NCBI GenBank assembly: GCA_947479085.1
Contig: CANJYB010000009.1
Location: forward strand, 84,043 to 148,042
Direction of reading: 5' to 3'
Length of the DNA stretch: 64,000 nucleotides
From: Bacteroidota bacterium
GTDB lineage: Bacteria; Bacteroidota; Bacteroidia; 2-12-FULL-35-15
Shown here: positions 41,737 through 51,486 of the stretch, piece after piece
Layout: each line of letters begins with the position of its first letter
Numbering within the stretch: the first letter of the stretch is position 1
Position numbers and translations under genes: made by a program
The notes under the pieces: generated by a model
Databases searched by the model: none
What the model saw: only the letters and a program-made list of their open reading frames with translations
Told to the model about the DNA's origin: nothing

Positions 41737-42414
41737 ATGAAAATTTCACAACTAATTGCCGACTTACATGCTGAAATGGACCAGGCTTCAGCTTATGCTA
41801 ACACTACTGGAACTGCTACCCGTTTAGCAATAAGCACAGGTACACTTTCGAGTTTTACCACCAAGGTGAGCACACTCGATGGTTCGTTTGCTACCTATGC
41901 CAGTCCTTTAACTCAAACACCTGCTTCTATTATAGCAGTTAATCAGGATTTTGAACCTGCACTCAAAGCGTACAGGGAGCTTCAGAAATATCTGAAAAAC
42001 AATATTGAAATAACCCTTACTGCGGATGATATTGCAGCTTTTCATATTCATCAGGATGCTGCTACACGTCATCATGTACCGGCAAGAACTTTTGCTCCAA
42101 ACAATACAGTTATAGAGCAAACTCATTGTGTAACCAAAATTTTTGTAAACAATCCAACTTCCGGACAGGAAGATAAAAAATACAAACCAGCAGACGTGGC
42201 ATCCATAGGCAGAGCAATATGTTATGTTCGCAATGGAAGTGCTGCACCTGAGCGTAAAGATTACAGCGCCATGGATAACATAGGTGCGGTAGTATTTAAA
42301 ATTATATCTGATGCAGATGAAGTAAACATGGATTGTTATTTAATAACATGGTACGTAAGCCCAACAGGCGAAAAAGGCCCTGAAAGCAGGCCAGTTAAAT
42401 TTACGGTGATTTAA
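41737..42414 (+). CDS. Uncharacterised cytoplasmic protein
   Basis: I do not recognise this 225-residue protein. It has no signal peptide or membrane helix. The first half is Ala/Thr-rich and helical (SQLIADLHAEMDQASAYANT). The second half looks beta-rich, with the segments RAICYVRNGSAAPERKDY and DCYLITWYVSPTGEKGPES near the end. The strong consensus promoter and the hairpin terminator that follows suggest a monocistronic, well-expressed gene. The end resembles a small immunoglobulin-like or fibronectin-like strand set, but this is weak. Confidence 0.75.
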   Translation: MKISQLIADLHAEMDQASAYANTTGTATRLAISTGTLSSFTTKVSTLDGSFATYASPLTQTPASIIAVNQDFEPALKAYRELQKYLKNNIEITLTADDIAAFHIHQDAATRHHVPARTFAPNNTVIEQTHCVTKIFVNNPTSGQEDKKYKPADVASIGRAICYVRNGSAAPERKDYSAMDNIGAVVFKIISDADEVNMDCYLITWYVSPTGEKGPESRPVKFTVI

Positions 42415-42460
42415 GAAAAAAATAATTTATGTAAAAATTTAAATTTTAAATTCATGATTA

Positions 42461-42519
42461 AAACCAAACAAGTTATGTTTTATCAGATAGATAAATATAA
42501 TTGTTTGGTTTTTTTTTTT
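42461..42519 (+). terminator. Hairpin terminator with long loop
   Basis: The arms aaaccaaacaa (42461-42471) and ttgtttggttt (42501-42511) are perfectly complementary, with a 29-base loop and a T run to 42519. It ends the unit at 41737-42414. Confidence 0.7.
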
Positions 42520-42682
42520 AGAAAAAATTCTCATCCAAACTATGATGGATGTATATATATAAGGAGAGCCCGGAAATCCTCAAGATAAAATATTAAGGAT
42601 GTTTTTATCACACTGACAGGATAGAACCATAATAAAATGAGTGACAGGTAAATTTTATTAATTATTTTAAATAATATATACA

Positions 42683-43402
42683 ATGAAAAAGAAAATTTTA
42701 TTTTTAATTATGCCATTATTATTAATGGCAAATTTCGCACAAGCATATTTTTCATATTATTATTGCACTGCCTCTGGGCAATTATGGCATATAATAATCG
42801 GTCCAGATAATAATGTAGCTCAATATCCAGCTGGAGGTTGTGCAGGCGGACCATGGGGGTTTGGAGGATATTCGGGACCACTTAGCCCCACCGAAGGTGA
42901 AAACTCCGGTTATTCAGAAGCTTCTGAAACAGATTACACTCATTTAGGAACCTTAGATTTTGAAGGATATAGTGATCCTGATAAATGGAAAGACGATAGT
43001 GTTGATATTGCTAACTTTTTGGGTGATAGTACAGATATTTATAATTTAACGCAAGTACCTCCTGTATGGATGGACCCAGATAAGGTGCCACTAAATGTTA
43101 GTGAATACTACGCAACTCAAGCAGGTCAAACAATTTATGCTTTAACAATAAAAGAAAACCCTGTAGATGTAACAGTTCATTTTGATTTATGGTCAGTTAA
43201 GGACCAAGAAATTACTTTCAGGGTAATTGATATCAGCACAAATGATATTCTATATTCAACTGAAAAAGACCTAAGTGAAGGGAAAAATTCAAACATTTCT
43301 GTTACTATACCAAATACCATTGATAATGGAACTTACCTGATGTCTTTAATTACTGAAGCTAATGAAATAAAATCTTCTCTTATAGTTTATCAAAAACCAT
43401 AA
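42683..43402 (+). CDS. Uncharacterised secreted protein
   Basis: The 239-residue product has a clear signal peptide (MKKKILFLIMPLLLMANFAQA). A Gly/Tyr-rich region follows (SYYYCTASGQLWH, then GWGF-like GPWGFGGYSGP), then an acidic middle and a C-terminal beta-sandwich (about 160-239). The C-terminal strands ISTNDILYSTEKDLSEG and NGTYLMSLITEANEIKSS resemble a degenerate T9SS type A sorting domain, which could mean T9SS export, but the usual YPNP and terminal basic motifs are missing. Two Cys near residues 27 and 53 might pair. No function can be given. Confidence 0.65.
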   Translation: MKKKILFLIMPLLLMANFAQAYFSYYYCTASGQLWHIIIGPDNNVAQYPAGGCAGGPWGFGGYSGPLSPTEGENSGYSEASETDYTHLGTLDFEGYSDPDKWKDDSVDIANFLGDSTDIYNLTQVPPVWMDPDKVPLNVSEYYATQAGQTIYALTIKENPVDVTVHFDLWSVKDQEITFRVIDISTNDILYSTEKDLSEGKNSNISVTIPNTIDNGTYLMSLITEANEIKSSLIVYQKP

Positions 43403-43469
43403 TTTATTAATTCAGGCTATGGAATTTATTTATTTCATGGCCTGAGTTAATTTTTAATCCTATATAATA

Positions 43470-44042
43470 ATGATAAAAAAAATAATTTTAATTAATTGCG
43501 TCCTTTTATTAATTTCGTTTGTTAGTTGTAACACAACAGAACAGATTAATAACTCGGAGGGTTTATTAAGGACTGATGGATTGTACATAGCTAAAAATCA
43601 AACAGACTATGTTTCCAGAATAGATAAAAAAAGTGGTAAACTAATTTTAAGCGACCCCTTTGAGATAATTAGTTTTTTCAATTCAGGGGAAGGAATAATG
43701 ATGAGACATCATGAAGCAAAACCATTTACATTAAATAATAGTATTGCCTCCAAATGGTTCAATGATGTTAATAACCCATCGAAAGACAAACTGAAAATTC
43801 CATTTGTGGCTTTTCAATCCGAAATTTTCAAAACTGTTATTTATTCATCAGATTCTATTAAGTTTGACCGAATATTACTAAATCAAGATAAAGCTATTGA
43901 TGAGCATGACGTATATTATGGAAAAATATATAGAGATTCGTTGGCATTGAAATTTGTAAGATATCTTGGAATAAATCCCAACTCGCCACTTTGGTCTCCT
44001 AAAGCTCAAACTTTTATATTTTATCCAATGGAGCGCAAGTAG
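43470..44042 (+). CDS. Uncharacterised lipoprotein
   Basis: The 190-residue product has a lipoprotein signal with a likely lipidated cysteine near residue 20 (LLLISFVSCNTTEQ). The mature part is mixed and basic, with a repeated pattern of strand and polar loop and no recognised domain. It is 67 bases downstream of the secreted-protein gene on the same strand and is followed by a strong terminator, so the two may form one unit. Its role is unknown. Confidence 0.7.
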   Translation: MIKKIILINCVLLLISFVSCNTTEQINNSEGLLRTDGLYIAKNQTDYVSRIDKKSGKLILSDPFEIISFFNSGEGIMMRHHEAKPFTLNNSIASKWFNDVNNPSKDKLKIPFVAFQSEIFKTVIYSSDSIKFDRILLNQDKAIDEHDVYYGKIYRDSLALKFVRYLGINPNSPLWSPKAQTFIFYPMERK

Positions 44043-44057
44043 TTAAATTAACAATCA

Positions 44058-44097
44058 AAAAAAAAACTCTTTACTTTTTTAGTAAAGAGTTTTTTTT
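44058..44097 (+). terminator. Rho-independent terminator
   Basis: An A-tract and the stem actctttact / agtaaagagt around a 5-base T loop (left arm ends 44075, right arm 44081-44090) are followed by seven T. It closes the lipoprotein gene. Confidence 0.85.
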
Positions 44098-44161
44098 ACA
44101 TAATCAACTCGTTCAATTTTCAAATATTTTAATTCCCAAACCTCTTTTAACTAAAAATTAG

Positions 44162-44169
44162 TAGATTTG
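44162..44169 (+). promoter_or_regulatory. Promoter of fbaB (TAGATTTG)
   Basis: An exact TAnnTTTG element lies 30 bases before the ATG at 44200. A -33 TTG is not evident. Confidence 0.55.
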
Positions 44170-44199
44170 CCGTCCCAAATTAAAAAAACGAATTAAAAA

Positions 44200-45258
44200 A
44201 TGGCAGACAGCAAAATTATAGAACTATTAGGAGCAGATGCAGATAGTCTTTTAAACCACGAATGTAAAACCATTACCAGGGACCAGATTCACCTTCCCGG
44301 AAAGGATTTTGTTGACCGTATTTTTAAAGACACCAATCGTAATAACCAGGTATTAAGAAGCCTGAACCAGTTATATAACCACGGTAATTTGCGTGGAAAA
44401 GGATACATGTCCATTTTGCCTGTCGACCAAGGGGTGGAACACAGTGCAGGTGCCTCATTTGCACCCAACCCTATGTATTTTGATTCTGAAAACATAGTAA
44501 AACTGGCAATAGCCGGAGGATGTAATGCAGTAGCTTCCACATTTGGTGTTTTGGCTTCTGTTTCCAGGAAATATGCTCATAAGATACCTTTTATAGTAAA
44601 AATAAACCATAACGAGTTTCTTACCTATCCTGATAAATTTGACCAGATTATGTTCGGCACCATCGAAAATGCCTGGAACATGGGGGCAGTAGCAGTAGGT
44701 GCTACCATTTATTTCGGTTCGCCTGAATCATCCCGCCAAATAGTGGAGGTGGCAAAGGCTTTTGACAAAGCACATGAATTAGGAATGGCTACCATACTTT
44801 GGTGCTATACCCGTAATAACGGTTTTAAAAAGGATGGAGTGGATTATAACACCGCTACCGATTTGTCCTCACAGGCTAATCATTTGGGAGTTACTATCCA
44901 GGCTGATATTATTAAACAAAAACTTTCTGATAAAAACGGGGGATACAATGCCATTAAATTTGGTAAAACAAGTCCGTTGGTTTATTCTCAATTAACCACA
45001 GACCATCCTATTGATTTGAACCGTTACCAGGTTGCTAATTGCTACATGGGGAGGTTTGGTTTAATTAATTCAGGAGGAGAATCCAAAGGTGCTGGCGATT
45101 TAGCAGAAGCGGTAACCACAGCTGTTATTAATAAAAGAGCAGGAGGTCAGGGATTAATTTCCGGACGTAAAGCCTTTCAAAAACCATTTAAAGAAGGAGT
45201 GGAATTATTAAATACTATCCAGGAAGTTTATCTGGATAAAACAATAACGATTGCTTAA
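44200..45258 (+). CDS. fbaB: Class I fructose-bisphosphate aldolase (FbaB/DhnA type)
   Basis: The 352-residue product matches the FbaB length and pattern, with [19 protein letters not shown] near 70, [15 protein letters not shown], and [14 protein letters not shown]. The Schiff-base region is [17 protein letters not shown], followed by the phosphate-binding INSGGESKG and [11 protein letters not shown]. It splits fructose-1,6-bisphosphate into two triose phosphates without a metal. The gene has its own promoter and precedes accD by 87 bases. That spacer holds a word-repeat (caatagcgaa/ttcgctattg-like). Confidence 0.93.
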   Translation: MADSKIIELLGADADSLLNHECKTITRDQIHLPGKDFVDRIFKDTNRNNQVLRSLNQLYNHGNLRGKGYMSILPVDQGVEHSAGASFAPNPMYFDSENIVKLAIAGGCNAVASTFGVLASVSRKYAHKIPFIVKINHNEFLTYPDKFDQIMFGTIENAWNMGAVAVGATIYFGSPESSRQIVEVAKAFDKAHELGMATILWCYTRNNGFKKDGVDYNTATDLSSQANHLGVTIQADIIKQKLSDKNGGYNAIKFGKTSPLVYSQLTTDHPIDLNRYQVANCYMGRFGLINSGGESKGAGDLAEAVTTAVINKRAGGQGLISGRKAFQKPFKEGVELLNTIQEVYLDKTITIA

Positions 45259-45345
45259 AAAATTAGGCAATAGCGAACAGGCAATAGGCAACAGTTTCAA
45301 TTACGAGCCTATTTACTATTCGCTATTCGCTATTAACTAAAAAAG
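45259..45345. repeat. Word-repeat palindromic spacer between fbaB and accD
   Basis: The left half repeats caatag (ggcaatagcgaacaggcaat). The right half repeats ctattcgctattcg, and the complement of tagcgaatag overlaps the left half in parts. The layout is like the paa spacers, with another word. Confidence 0.55.
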
Positions 45346-46191
45346 ATGAGTTGGTTCAAAAGAATAAAAGAAGGTATCACCACTTCCACCAAGGAGAAAA
45401 AGGAAACTCCGGAAGGATTGTGGTATAAATGCCCTTCGTGCAAAAAAATTACCCATACAAAAGAGCACATAATTAATAATTATGTTTGTCCTCATTGTGG
45501 TTACCACGACAAAATAGGTTCGGCTCAATATTTCGAAATCATTTTTGATAACAATGAATTTGCTGAATTGAATCCAAACATTGTTGCAGCCGACCCTTTG
45601 AATTTCACAGATACCAAAAAATATACTGACCGTTTGGTGGATACTGTTAATAAAACCCACCTGAAAGATGCTATCAGAACGGCTCATGGTAAGGTGGACG
45701 GAGAAGACCTGGTGGTAGCCTGCATGGATTTTACATTTATTGGAGGTTCTATGGGTTCTGTAGTAGGAGAAAAGATAGCCCGGGCAATAGATTTTTGTTT
45801 GGAGAAAAAGATACCTTTAATGATTATTTCCAAATCGGGCGGAGCAAGGATGATGGAAGCAGCTTTCTCGTTAATGCAAATGGCTAAAACTTCGGCTAAA
45901 CTTTCGTTAATGAACGAAGCAAAAATCCCGTACATATCTTTCCTTACCGACCCGACTACCGGAGGAGTAACGGCTTCTTATGCTATGTTAGGAGATTTGA
46001 ACATTGCCGAACCCGGAGCTTTAATTGGATTTGCCGGCCCAAGAGTGGTGAAGGAAACCATAGGAAAAGATTTACCCAAAGGCTTTCAGACCTCTGAATT
46101 TGTATTGGAGCATGGCTTTTTGGATAAGATAATCAGTAGAAAAGACTTAAAAACTACTTTAAGTCAATTGCTTAAAATGTTTAAAAACTAG
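45346..46191 (+). CDS. accD: Acetyl-CoA carboxylase carboxyltransferase subunit beta
   Basis: The 281-residue product has the N-terminal zinc ribbon, with Cys29, Cys32, Cys48 and Cys51 in KCPSCKK and VCPHCGY. The crotonase-like carboxyltransferase core follows ([40 protein letters not shown], and [18 protein letters not shown]). Residues RVVKETIG close the active site. AccD with AccA moves the carboxyl group from biotin to acetyl-CoA in fatty-acid synthesis. It lies after fbaB; accA is not in the window. Confidence 0.96.
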   Translation: MSWFKRIKEGITTSTKEKKETPEGLWYKCPSCKKITHTKEHIINNYVCPHCGYHDKIGSAQYFEIIFDNNEFAELNPNIVAADPLNFTDTKKYTDRLVDTVNKTHLKDAIRTAHGKVDGEDLVVACMDFTFIGGSMGSVVGEKIARAIDFCLEKKIPLMIISKSGGARMMEAAFSLMQMAKTSAKLSLMNEAKIPYISFLTDPTTGGVTASYAMLGDLNIAEPGALIGFAGPRVVKETIGKDLPKGFQTSEFVLEHGFLDKIISRKDLKTTLSQLLKMFKN

Positions 46192-46193
46192 TC

Positions 46194-46274
46194 CAGCGAA
46201 TTACGAATTTTCTCGAAAAACGAATTTGCGGACGATATATATATTCGTTATTCGGAAAGATTCGTAATTCGTTG
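46194..46274. repeat. Palindrome between accD and rpsO
   Basis: The arms at 46194-46208 (with cgaattacgaat) and 46260-46274 (attcgtaattcgttg) are complementary in 14 of 15 positions. The words cgaat and attcg recur in the loop. It ends 16 bases before the rpsO -33 element and may also terminate accD. Confidence 0.8.
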
Positions 46275-46289
46275 AAAGAAAAAAAATAG

Positions 46290-46318
46290 TTGTGGATTGG
46301 AAAATATATTTATCTTTG
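46290..46318 (+). promoter_or_regulatory. Promoter of rpsO (TTG-N18-TATCTTTG)
   Basis: TTG (46290-46292), 18 bases, then TATCTTTG (46311-46318). The leader to the ATG at 46353 is about 30 bases. Confidence 0.7.
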
Positions 46319-46352
46319 CAGTCCGAAAAATAAAAAACAAAACAAATAAACG

Positions 46353-46622
46353 ATGTATTTAACAACAGAAGTAAAAAAAGAAATTTTCAAAAAACACGGT
46401 AAATCAGACACTAACACTGGTTCTTCAGAAGGGCAGATAGCTCTTTTTTCTCACCGTATCACTCATCTTACTGCACATTTGCAAAGCAACAAAAAAGATT
46501 TTGGTACTCAAAAAGCACTAATTAATCTGGTTTCAAAAAGACGTAGATTATTAGATTATTTGAAAAGTAACGACATCGCAAGATATCGTGCCATTGTAAA
46601 AACACTTGATTTAAGAAAATAA
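46353..46622 (+). CDS. rpsO: 30S ribosomal protein S15
   Basis: The 89-residue product is full-length S15, with TGSSEGQIALFSHRITHLTAHL, the KKDFGTQKALINLVSKRRRLLDYLKS stretch, and RYRAIVKTLDLRK at the end. It binds 16S rRNA helices and directs platform assembly. It precedes pnp, the arrangement known from many bacteria. A hairpin follows the stop and may limit read-through into pnp. Confidence 0.98.
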   Translation: MYLTTEVKKEIFKKHGKSDTNTGSSEGQIALFSHRITHLTAHLQSNKKDFGTQKALINLVSKRRRLLDYLKSNDIARYRAIVKTLDLRK

Positions 46623-46647
46623 TCTTAATGATTAAATAGATATTACT

Positions 46648-46678
46648 AAAGGCATTCCGAGCTATCGGGATGCTTTTT
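46648..46678 (+). terminator. Hairpin between rpsO and pnp, possible attenuator
   Basis: The stem gcattccga / tcgggatgc has one G-T pair around a short loop and is followed by a T run (ctttttgt). It would end part of the rpsO transcripts before pnp. Confidence 0.65.
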
Positions 46679-46737
46679 GTATTTTATAGATTAACAATAA
46701 AGAGGTAAATAAAAACAATAAATTAAAACAAAAAAAG

Positions 46738-48882
46738 ATGTCACAAATAGGAATTACACACACATTTAAATTAGCGGATGGCCGCGAAATTTTATTAGAA
46801 ACAGGTAAATTAGCTAAACAGGCTGATGGTTCGGTAGTAGTAAAGATGGGAGATACCATGTTGCTTGCAACAGTAGTATCAAACAAAGATGCAAAAGAAG
46901 GAACCGACTTTTTACCATTATCAGTAGATTATCAGGAAAAATTTGCTTCTGCAGGACGCTTCCCCGGAGGTTTCTTTAAAAGAGAAGCTCGTTTATCAGA
47001 TTACGAAATATTAATCAGCCGTTTGGTTGACCGTGCATTGCGTCCATTATTTCCGGATGATTATCACTCCGATACACAAGTCTTGATTTCATTAATATCA
47101 GGAGATAAAAATAATATGCCAGACGCATTGGCTTGTTTGGCAATATCTGCGGCTATTACCATTTCAGATATCCCTTTCAACGGACCAGTTTCAGAAGTTA
47201 GAGTAAGTAAGTTGGACGGAAAATTAATAATTAACCCTACTGTTGCAGAGATGGAAAAATCATCTTTGGATATGATTGTTGCTGCAAATGCAAAAGACAT
47301 CATGATGGTAGAGGGGGAAATGAAAGAAGTTTCAGAAGCAGAAATGCTGGAAGCAATTAAATTTGCTCACGAAGCCATTCGTTTACAAATTAACGCCATC
47401 AATGACTTCAAAGCAAAAGTAGAAGCAGTTAAAGGTGCAGTTGTGAAACGCGAGTACAACCACGAAACGAATGATGCTGATTTGAAAGAGCGTATTTTTA
47501 AAGCTACTTATGATATAGCGTATGCAGTTGCTAAAACTCAAAACCCGAATAAAAAAGAACGCAGTGTTGCTTTCAAAGCAGTGCTTACTGAATACTTAGA
47601 TTCTATTCCAGCAGAGGAAAAAGGACCAGGATTTGAAGGATTGGCAAAAAAATATTATCACGAAGTGGAATACGAAGCAGTTCGTAAATTTGTGTTGGAT
47701 ACTAAATCCCGTTTGGATGGACGTAAAACAAATCAAATCCGCCCTATCTGGAGCGAAATTGGTTATTTGCCATCTGCTCACGGTTCTGCTATCTTTACAA
47801 GAGGTGAAACTCAATCATTGACTTCTGTTACATTAGGAACTAAATTAGATTTACAATCTATTGACAGAGCTTTGTATCAGGGACAAAACAACTTTATGTT
47901 ACATTATAACTTCCCTGCATTTTCTACAGGCGAAGTAAAACCAAACCGCGGACCGGGAAGACGTGAAATCGGACATGGTAACTTGGCTGAACGTGCATTG
48001 AGACAAGTTCTTTCTACTGATAATCCTTATACCGTTCGTGTAGTTTCTGATGTATTAGAATCAAATGGTTCTTCATCAATGGCTACAGTTTGTGCAGGTA
48101 CATTGGCTTTAATGGATGCAGGTGTGAAAATCAACAAACCCGTTTCAGGTATTGCAATGGGAATGATTACGGATGATAAAGGAAATTACGCTATCTTATC
48201 TGACATCTTAGGAGATGAAGATCATTTGGGTGATATGGACTTTAAAGTTACCGGAACAAAAGACGGTATTACTGCTTGTCAAATGGACTTGAAAGTAGAT
48301 GGTTTGCCTTACGAAGTAATGGCAGAAGCATTGGAACAAGCTAAACAAGGTCGTTTGCACATACTTGGTGAAATGGCGAAAACCATTACCGAAACTCGTC
48401 CTGATTACAAACCACATGCTCCAAGAATGGTTAAAATTACTATTCCTAAAGAATTTATTGGTGCTGTTATCGGGCCTGGTGGAAAAATTATCCAGGAAAT
48501 GCAACGCGAAACTGGTGCTATCATTGTGATAGAAGAAAAAGATGGAATGGGACATATTGATATTGTTGCAGTTGACAAAGAAAAAATTGATGCAGTATTA
48601 GCGAAAATAAAAGGCATTGTTGCAACTCCGGAAGTTGGAGAAGAATATGAAGGGAAAGTAAAATCAATTATGGCTTTTGGTGCTTTTGTTGAGTTTATGC
48701 CCGGCAAAGATGGTTTGCTTCACATCTCTGAAGTACAACATGGAAGATTAGAAAGTATGGATGGTGTATTGAAAGAGGGAGAGAAAATAAAAGTGAAGTT
48801 AATTGGTGTTGACCCTAAAACAGGCAAATTCAAATTGTCACGCAAGGTTTTATTACCAAAGCCTGAAGGAGCGAACGCTTAA
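46738..48882 (+). CDS. pnp: Polyribonucleotide nucleotidyltransferase (PNPase)
   Basis: The 714-residue product has two RNase PH domains (about 10-145 and 320-540), the helical domain between them, a KH domain (about 557-615, [17 protein letters not shown]), and an S1 domain (about 625-695, [21 protein letters not shown]). The active-site region [20 protein letters not shown] and the [17 protein letters not shown] stretch are intact. PNPase degrades RNA from the 3' end using phosphate. It is downstream of rpsO, as is common. A terminator follows within 20 bases. Confidence 0.98.
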   Translation: MSQIGITHTFKLADGREILLETGKLAKQADGSVVVKMGDTMLLATVVSNKDAKEGTDFLPLSVDYQEKFASAGRFPGGFFKREARLSDYEILISRLVDRALRPLFPDDYHSDTQVLISLISGDKNNMPDALACLAISAAITISDIPFNGPVSEVRVSKLDGKLIINPTVAEMEKSSLDMIVAANAKDIMMVEGEMKEVSEAEMLEAIKFAHEAIRLQINAINDFKAKVEAVKGAVVKREYNHETNDADLKERIFKATYDIAYAVAKTQNPNKKERSVAFKAVLTEYLDSIPAEEKGPGFEGLAKKYYHEVEYEAVRKFVLDTKSRLDGRKTNQIRPIWSEIGYLPSAHGSAIFTRGETQSLTSVTLGTKLDLQSIDRALYQGQNNFMLHYNFPAFSTGEVKPNRGPGRREIGHGNLAERALRQVLSTDNPYTVRVVSDVLESNGSSSMATVCAGTLALMDAGVKINKPVSGIAMGMITDDKGNYAILSDILGDEDHLGDMDFKVTGTKDGITACQMDLKVDGLPYEVMAEALEQAKQGRLHILGEMAKTITETRPDYKPHAPRMVKITIPKEFIGAVIGPGGKIIQEMQRETGAIIVIEEKDGMGHIDIVAVDKEKIDAVLAKIKGIVATPEVGEEYEGKVKSIMAFGAFVEFMPGKDGLLHISEVQHGRLESMDGVLKEGEKIKVKLIGVDPKTGKFKLSRKVLLPKPEGANA

Positions 48883-48900
48883 TTAGGATTTCTTTAACAT

Positions 48901-48939
48901 AAAAAAACTCCTTACATTTAATTTTGTAAGGAGTTTTTT
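48901..48939 (+). terminator. Rho-independent terminator of pnp
   Basis: An A-tract plus actccttaca pairs with tgtaaggagt across a loop of eight bases, followed by six T. Confidence 0.9.
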
Positions 48940-49059
48940 ATTGTAATAAAGTCTATTTATTCACTTTATAATTTAAATTCATGTTTAAATTAATACGGGC
49001 AATCTTTTCTGGGTGAGATTTAAAAATTGTAAAATGGTTTTAATATAGCCTTAAAAAAA

Positions 49060-49344
49060 TCATATAGCAGCGCTTCCCCAGCAGGCAGAAAACCCGATGA
49101 CTAGTATCAGCAGCGATGCAAGTAAATAAGATTTACCAAAATCTTTTGCCCCTTTCGAAAAATTTACCATTGAAATAATGAAAACAACAAGTACATGAAA
49201 ACCTACTGCAAGCATCATCATTATCATAATTGCCAAACTGTTCTCCCCATTGAGGCCTCCATTGCCAGTCATGAGGTGAATGGCAACCGTATAGACTAAA
49301 AGGATAATTAAATTGTATCCAAGTATTTTTCCGAAATTTTTCAT
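49060..49344 (-). CDS. Small membrane protein downstream of the radical SAM gene
   Basis: The 94-residue product has three predicted membrane helices (about 8-27, 37-60 and 72-92) with a Gly-rich outer loop. No domain is recognised. Its start overlaps the radical SAM stop by four bases (49341-49344), so translation is probably coupled and the protein may serve the same process. A Cys near the end (GFSACWG) is notable but not diagnostic. Confidence 0.75.
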   Translation of the reverse strand: MKNFGKILGYNLIILLVYTVAIHLMTGNGGLNGENSLAIMIMMMLAVGFHVLVVFIISMVNFSKGAKDFGKSYLLASLLILVIGFSACWGSAAI

Positions 49345-50669
49345 TGGGTCTGAAGTTTTAATTGTTCCACTTTCTTTTGTTTCTCATCTCTGTAAAATAG
49401 ATTCATTGTTTCGAATGGGATAATTTTTCCATCTTTGTTTACAATATGTACACAAGACTTTTTTACTGCCCTCACATCAAAGTTATATGCATCCATAAAC
49501 TGCATGATGATAATCCGAAACACATTTTCGTACCCTAGATTGGGAGCATCAATTCCGGGCAGGCAGCACATAATTGATTTAATGTCTTCTGTTACCCGTT
49601 CAACTGCATTGCCTGTACTGAACATTCTTAGTAAATGAGATTTCAATCGTTCGTCCTGTTCATACACAATGGTATTGCCCGAATTATTTAATAAATCGTC
49701 TGGATTAATCATATTGGTCAATGGAAAAACTTTGTCATCTATCTTCAATGCATAAGCCATGGCAAGTGCATCAGGATTACAGGGAACAGGAATTATATCA
49801 TTCTCGCCAAAAATGGTTGTTTGCTTTAAAATATCTTTTCTTACATCGGTAAGTGTATATCGGCCAGTGGTATTATTATAGGTATCTAACCTTCCGGCTA
49901 CTTGTGTTGGCTGAAAAGTAACACCCCTCACACATCTTTGTTTTAATCCGAATTCTATAATTTTACCTATTTCATCTGTATTAATGCCTTTTTCGAGCGT
50001 AACGACAAGTGTGGTGGAAATATTATATTTGTTTAAGTGTTCCAACGCTTTCAGGCGCACATCTCTCAAATCCTTTCCTCTAAGGTGTTCCAATGCTTCT
50101 TTTTTAAATGAATCGAATTGAAGATAAATTTCAAAATCGGGTGTATAGGTAGCCAACTCTGCCACAAAAGCTTCGTCTTTTGAAATACGTATACCATTTG
50201 TATTTACCATCAGGTGCCGTATTGGTTTTGATTTAGCTATTTTTAATATTTCCAAAAAATCAGGATGAACAGTAGGTTCGCCACCACTTATCTGCACCAC
50301 ATCAGGAGTTCCCTCATTTGCCACAATAATGTCAAACATCTTTTCAATTTCTTCCAACGTGCGATGTCTGCCATAAGTAGGAGAGGACTCAGCATAACAT
50401 GTTGGGCACGTAAGATTGCATCGGTCAGTAACTCCCACTAATGTCAAACAGGAATGTTGTTCATGGTCAGGGCATAAACCACAATCGTAAGGACAACCAT
50501 AATGAGTAGCCGTATTAAATTTTAATGGCATTTCACTTGGTTTCATGTAGTTTCTGCACTTTTTGTAGTATTCAATATCAGAGGCTATCAATACCTTTTG
50601 TGAACCGTGTTCAGAGCAACGTTTCAGTATGTACACATTTTCATCCTGGAAAATAATTTTAGCGTCCAC
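49341..50669 (-). CDS. Radical SAM enzyme, Tes-like (tetraether synthase/MJ0619 group)
   Basis: The 442-residue product has the radical SAM cluster at Cys84, Cys88 and Cys91 (TDRCNLTCPTCYAE). A second cysteine motif lies ahead of it, Cys59-Cys63-Cys66 (HYGCPYDCGLCPDHEQH). SAM-binding QISGGEPTVHPDF follows, then C-terminal extra Cys (IMCCLPG, KSCVHI). This order is typical of the archaeal tetraether lipid synthase group and its bacterial relatives, which join lipid chains or act on other unreactive carbons. The start is a GTG with no in-frame ATG upstream. The next gene upstream is Lgt-like, which supports a lipid substrate, but this is an inference. Confidence 0.8.
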   Translation of the reverse strand: MDAKIIFQDENVYILKRCSEHGSQKVLIASDIEYYKKCRNYMKPSEMPLKFNTATHYGCPYDCGLCPDHEQHSCLTLVGVTDRCNLTCPTCYAESSPTYGRHRTLEEIEKMFDIIVANEGTPDVVQISGGEPTVHPDFLEILKIAKSKPIRHLMVNTNGIRISKDEAFVAELATYTPDFEIYLQFDSFKKEALEHLRGKDLRDVRLKALEHLNKYNISTTLVVTLEKGINTDEIGKIIEFGLKQRCVRGVTFQPTQVAGRLDTYNNTTGRYTLTDVRKDILKQTTIFGENDIIPVPCNPDALAMAYALKIDDKVFPLTNMINPDDLLNNSGNTIVYEQDERLKSHLLRMFSTGNAVERVTEDIKSIMCCLPGIDAPNLGYENVFRIIIMQFMDAYNFDVRAVKKSCVHIVNKDGKIIPFETMNLFYRDEKQKKVEQLKLQTQ

Positions 50670-50727
50670 CCGCTTTAAGCATTGCTAACAAAGACTTAAT
50701 GTAAAGTCGTAATATGTATAATTTCGT

Positions 50728-51486
50728 TCAGCCATTTAATAATTGTTTTGGAAATAAAATTACCTTGTAATAATAAACCATTCCTGCAAGACAGGTTAGT
50801 TGAATCATTCCCAAACCAAAAGTAAAGAAATAATCCGGTTTAATGAATTCTATAAAAAAGCGAAAAAGTAAATAAGCAACCATGAATAATTTAAACCTGC
50901 TTCCGGATTTTAGTTTAATTTTTTTCTCTATCAAAACAAGAGAAAACCAGAGAAAAATCAGGAAAACAATTTCGTACAAATTAGTAGGATGTCTTAAAAC
51001 CCCGTCTCCAAAATCAATGCCCCAGGGTAATTTAGTTTCATTCCCAAAAGTATGATCTTCTATTCCAGCCAAGAAACATCCTGTTCGGCCAATTATTATT
51101 GCCAGGATTAATGGGTATGTAAACAAATCACCGGAAGATTGTTTTTCACCGATTATTTTTTTTATTACTTCTACCCCTATGAGCCCTCCCAATAAACCAC
51201 CAACAATGGTTTTGTTATTTATATAATAAATGAAACTTGTTTTGGAATCAAAGAAAGAGGAAGGAACTTCTAAAGTTCCGATTAAACGCGAAAATAAAAA
51301 AGCACCCGCAGCTGCACCAATCAGAATCCATATCCGGTTTTCCGTGGAAATTGTATCAGGGCTTTTTTTTCGAAGAAAACTATAATAGTTATAGGAGACA
51401 AAATAAGAGAGTAATTCAAAAATAAAATGAGAAGGTATTTCTGAAGAACCTATTTTTATGTTTAAAGGAAAGTGCAGAAAATTTAT
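50728..51486 (-). CDS. Lgt-like membrane protein with non-standard start
   Basis: The protein (about 252 residues, several membrane helices) carries Lgt-type motifs: GGLLGGLIGVE near 98-108, GRTGCFLAGIEDHTFG, and HPTNLYEI. These match HGG, GRxGNF and HPSQLYE of prolipoprotein diacylglyceryl transferase. Lgt moves diacylglycerol from phosphatidylglycerol to a lipoprotein cysteine, but this paralog may act on another acceptor. The reading frame is open to a TAA at 51490-51492 and has no ATG or GTG before residue 98. The likely start is ATA at 51484-51486, which overlaps the DUF4159 stop as ATAA; CTG at 51475-51477 is another option. A start at TTG 51192 would lose the first third. Confidence 0.8.
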   Translation of the reverse strand: MNFLHFPLNIKIGSSEIPSHFIFELLSYFVSYNYYSFLRKKSPDTISTENRIWILIGAAAGAFLFSRLIGTLEVPSSFFDSKTSFIYYINNKTIVGGLLGGLIGVEVIKKIIGEKQSSGDLFTYPLILAIIIGRTGCFLAGIEDHTFGNETKLPWGIDFGDGVLRHPTNLYEIVFLIFLWFSLVLIEKKIKLKSGSRFKLFMVAYLLFRFFIEFIKPDYFFTFGLGMIQLTCLAGMVYYYKVILFPKQLLNG

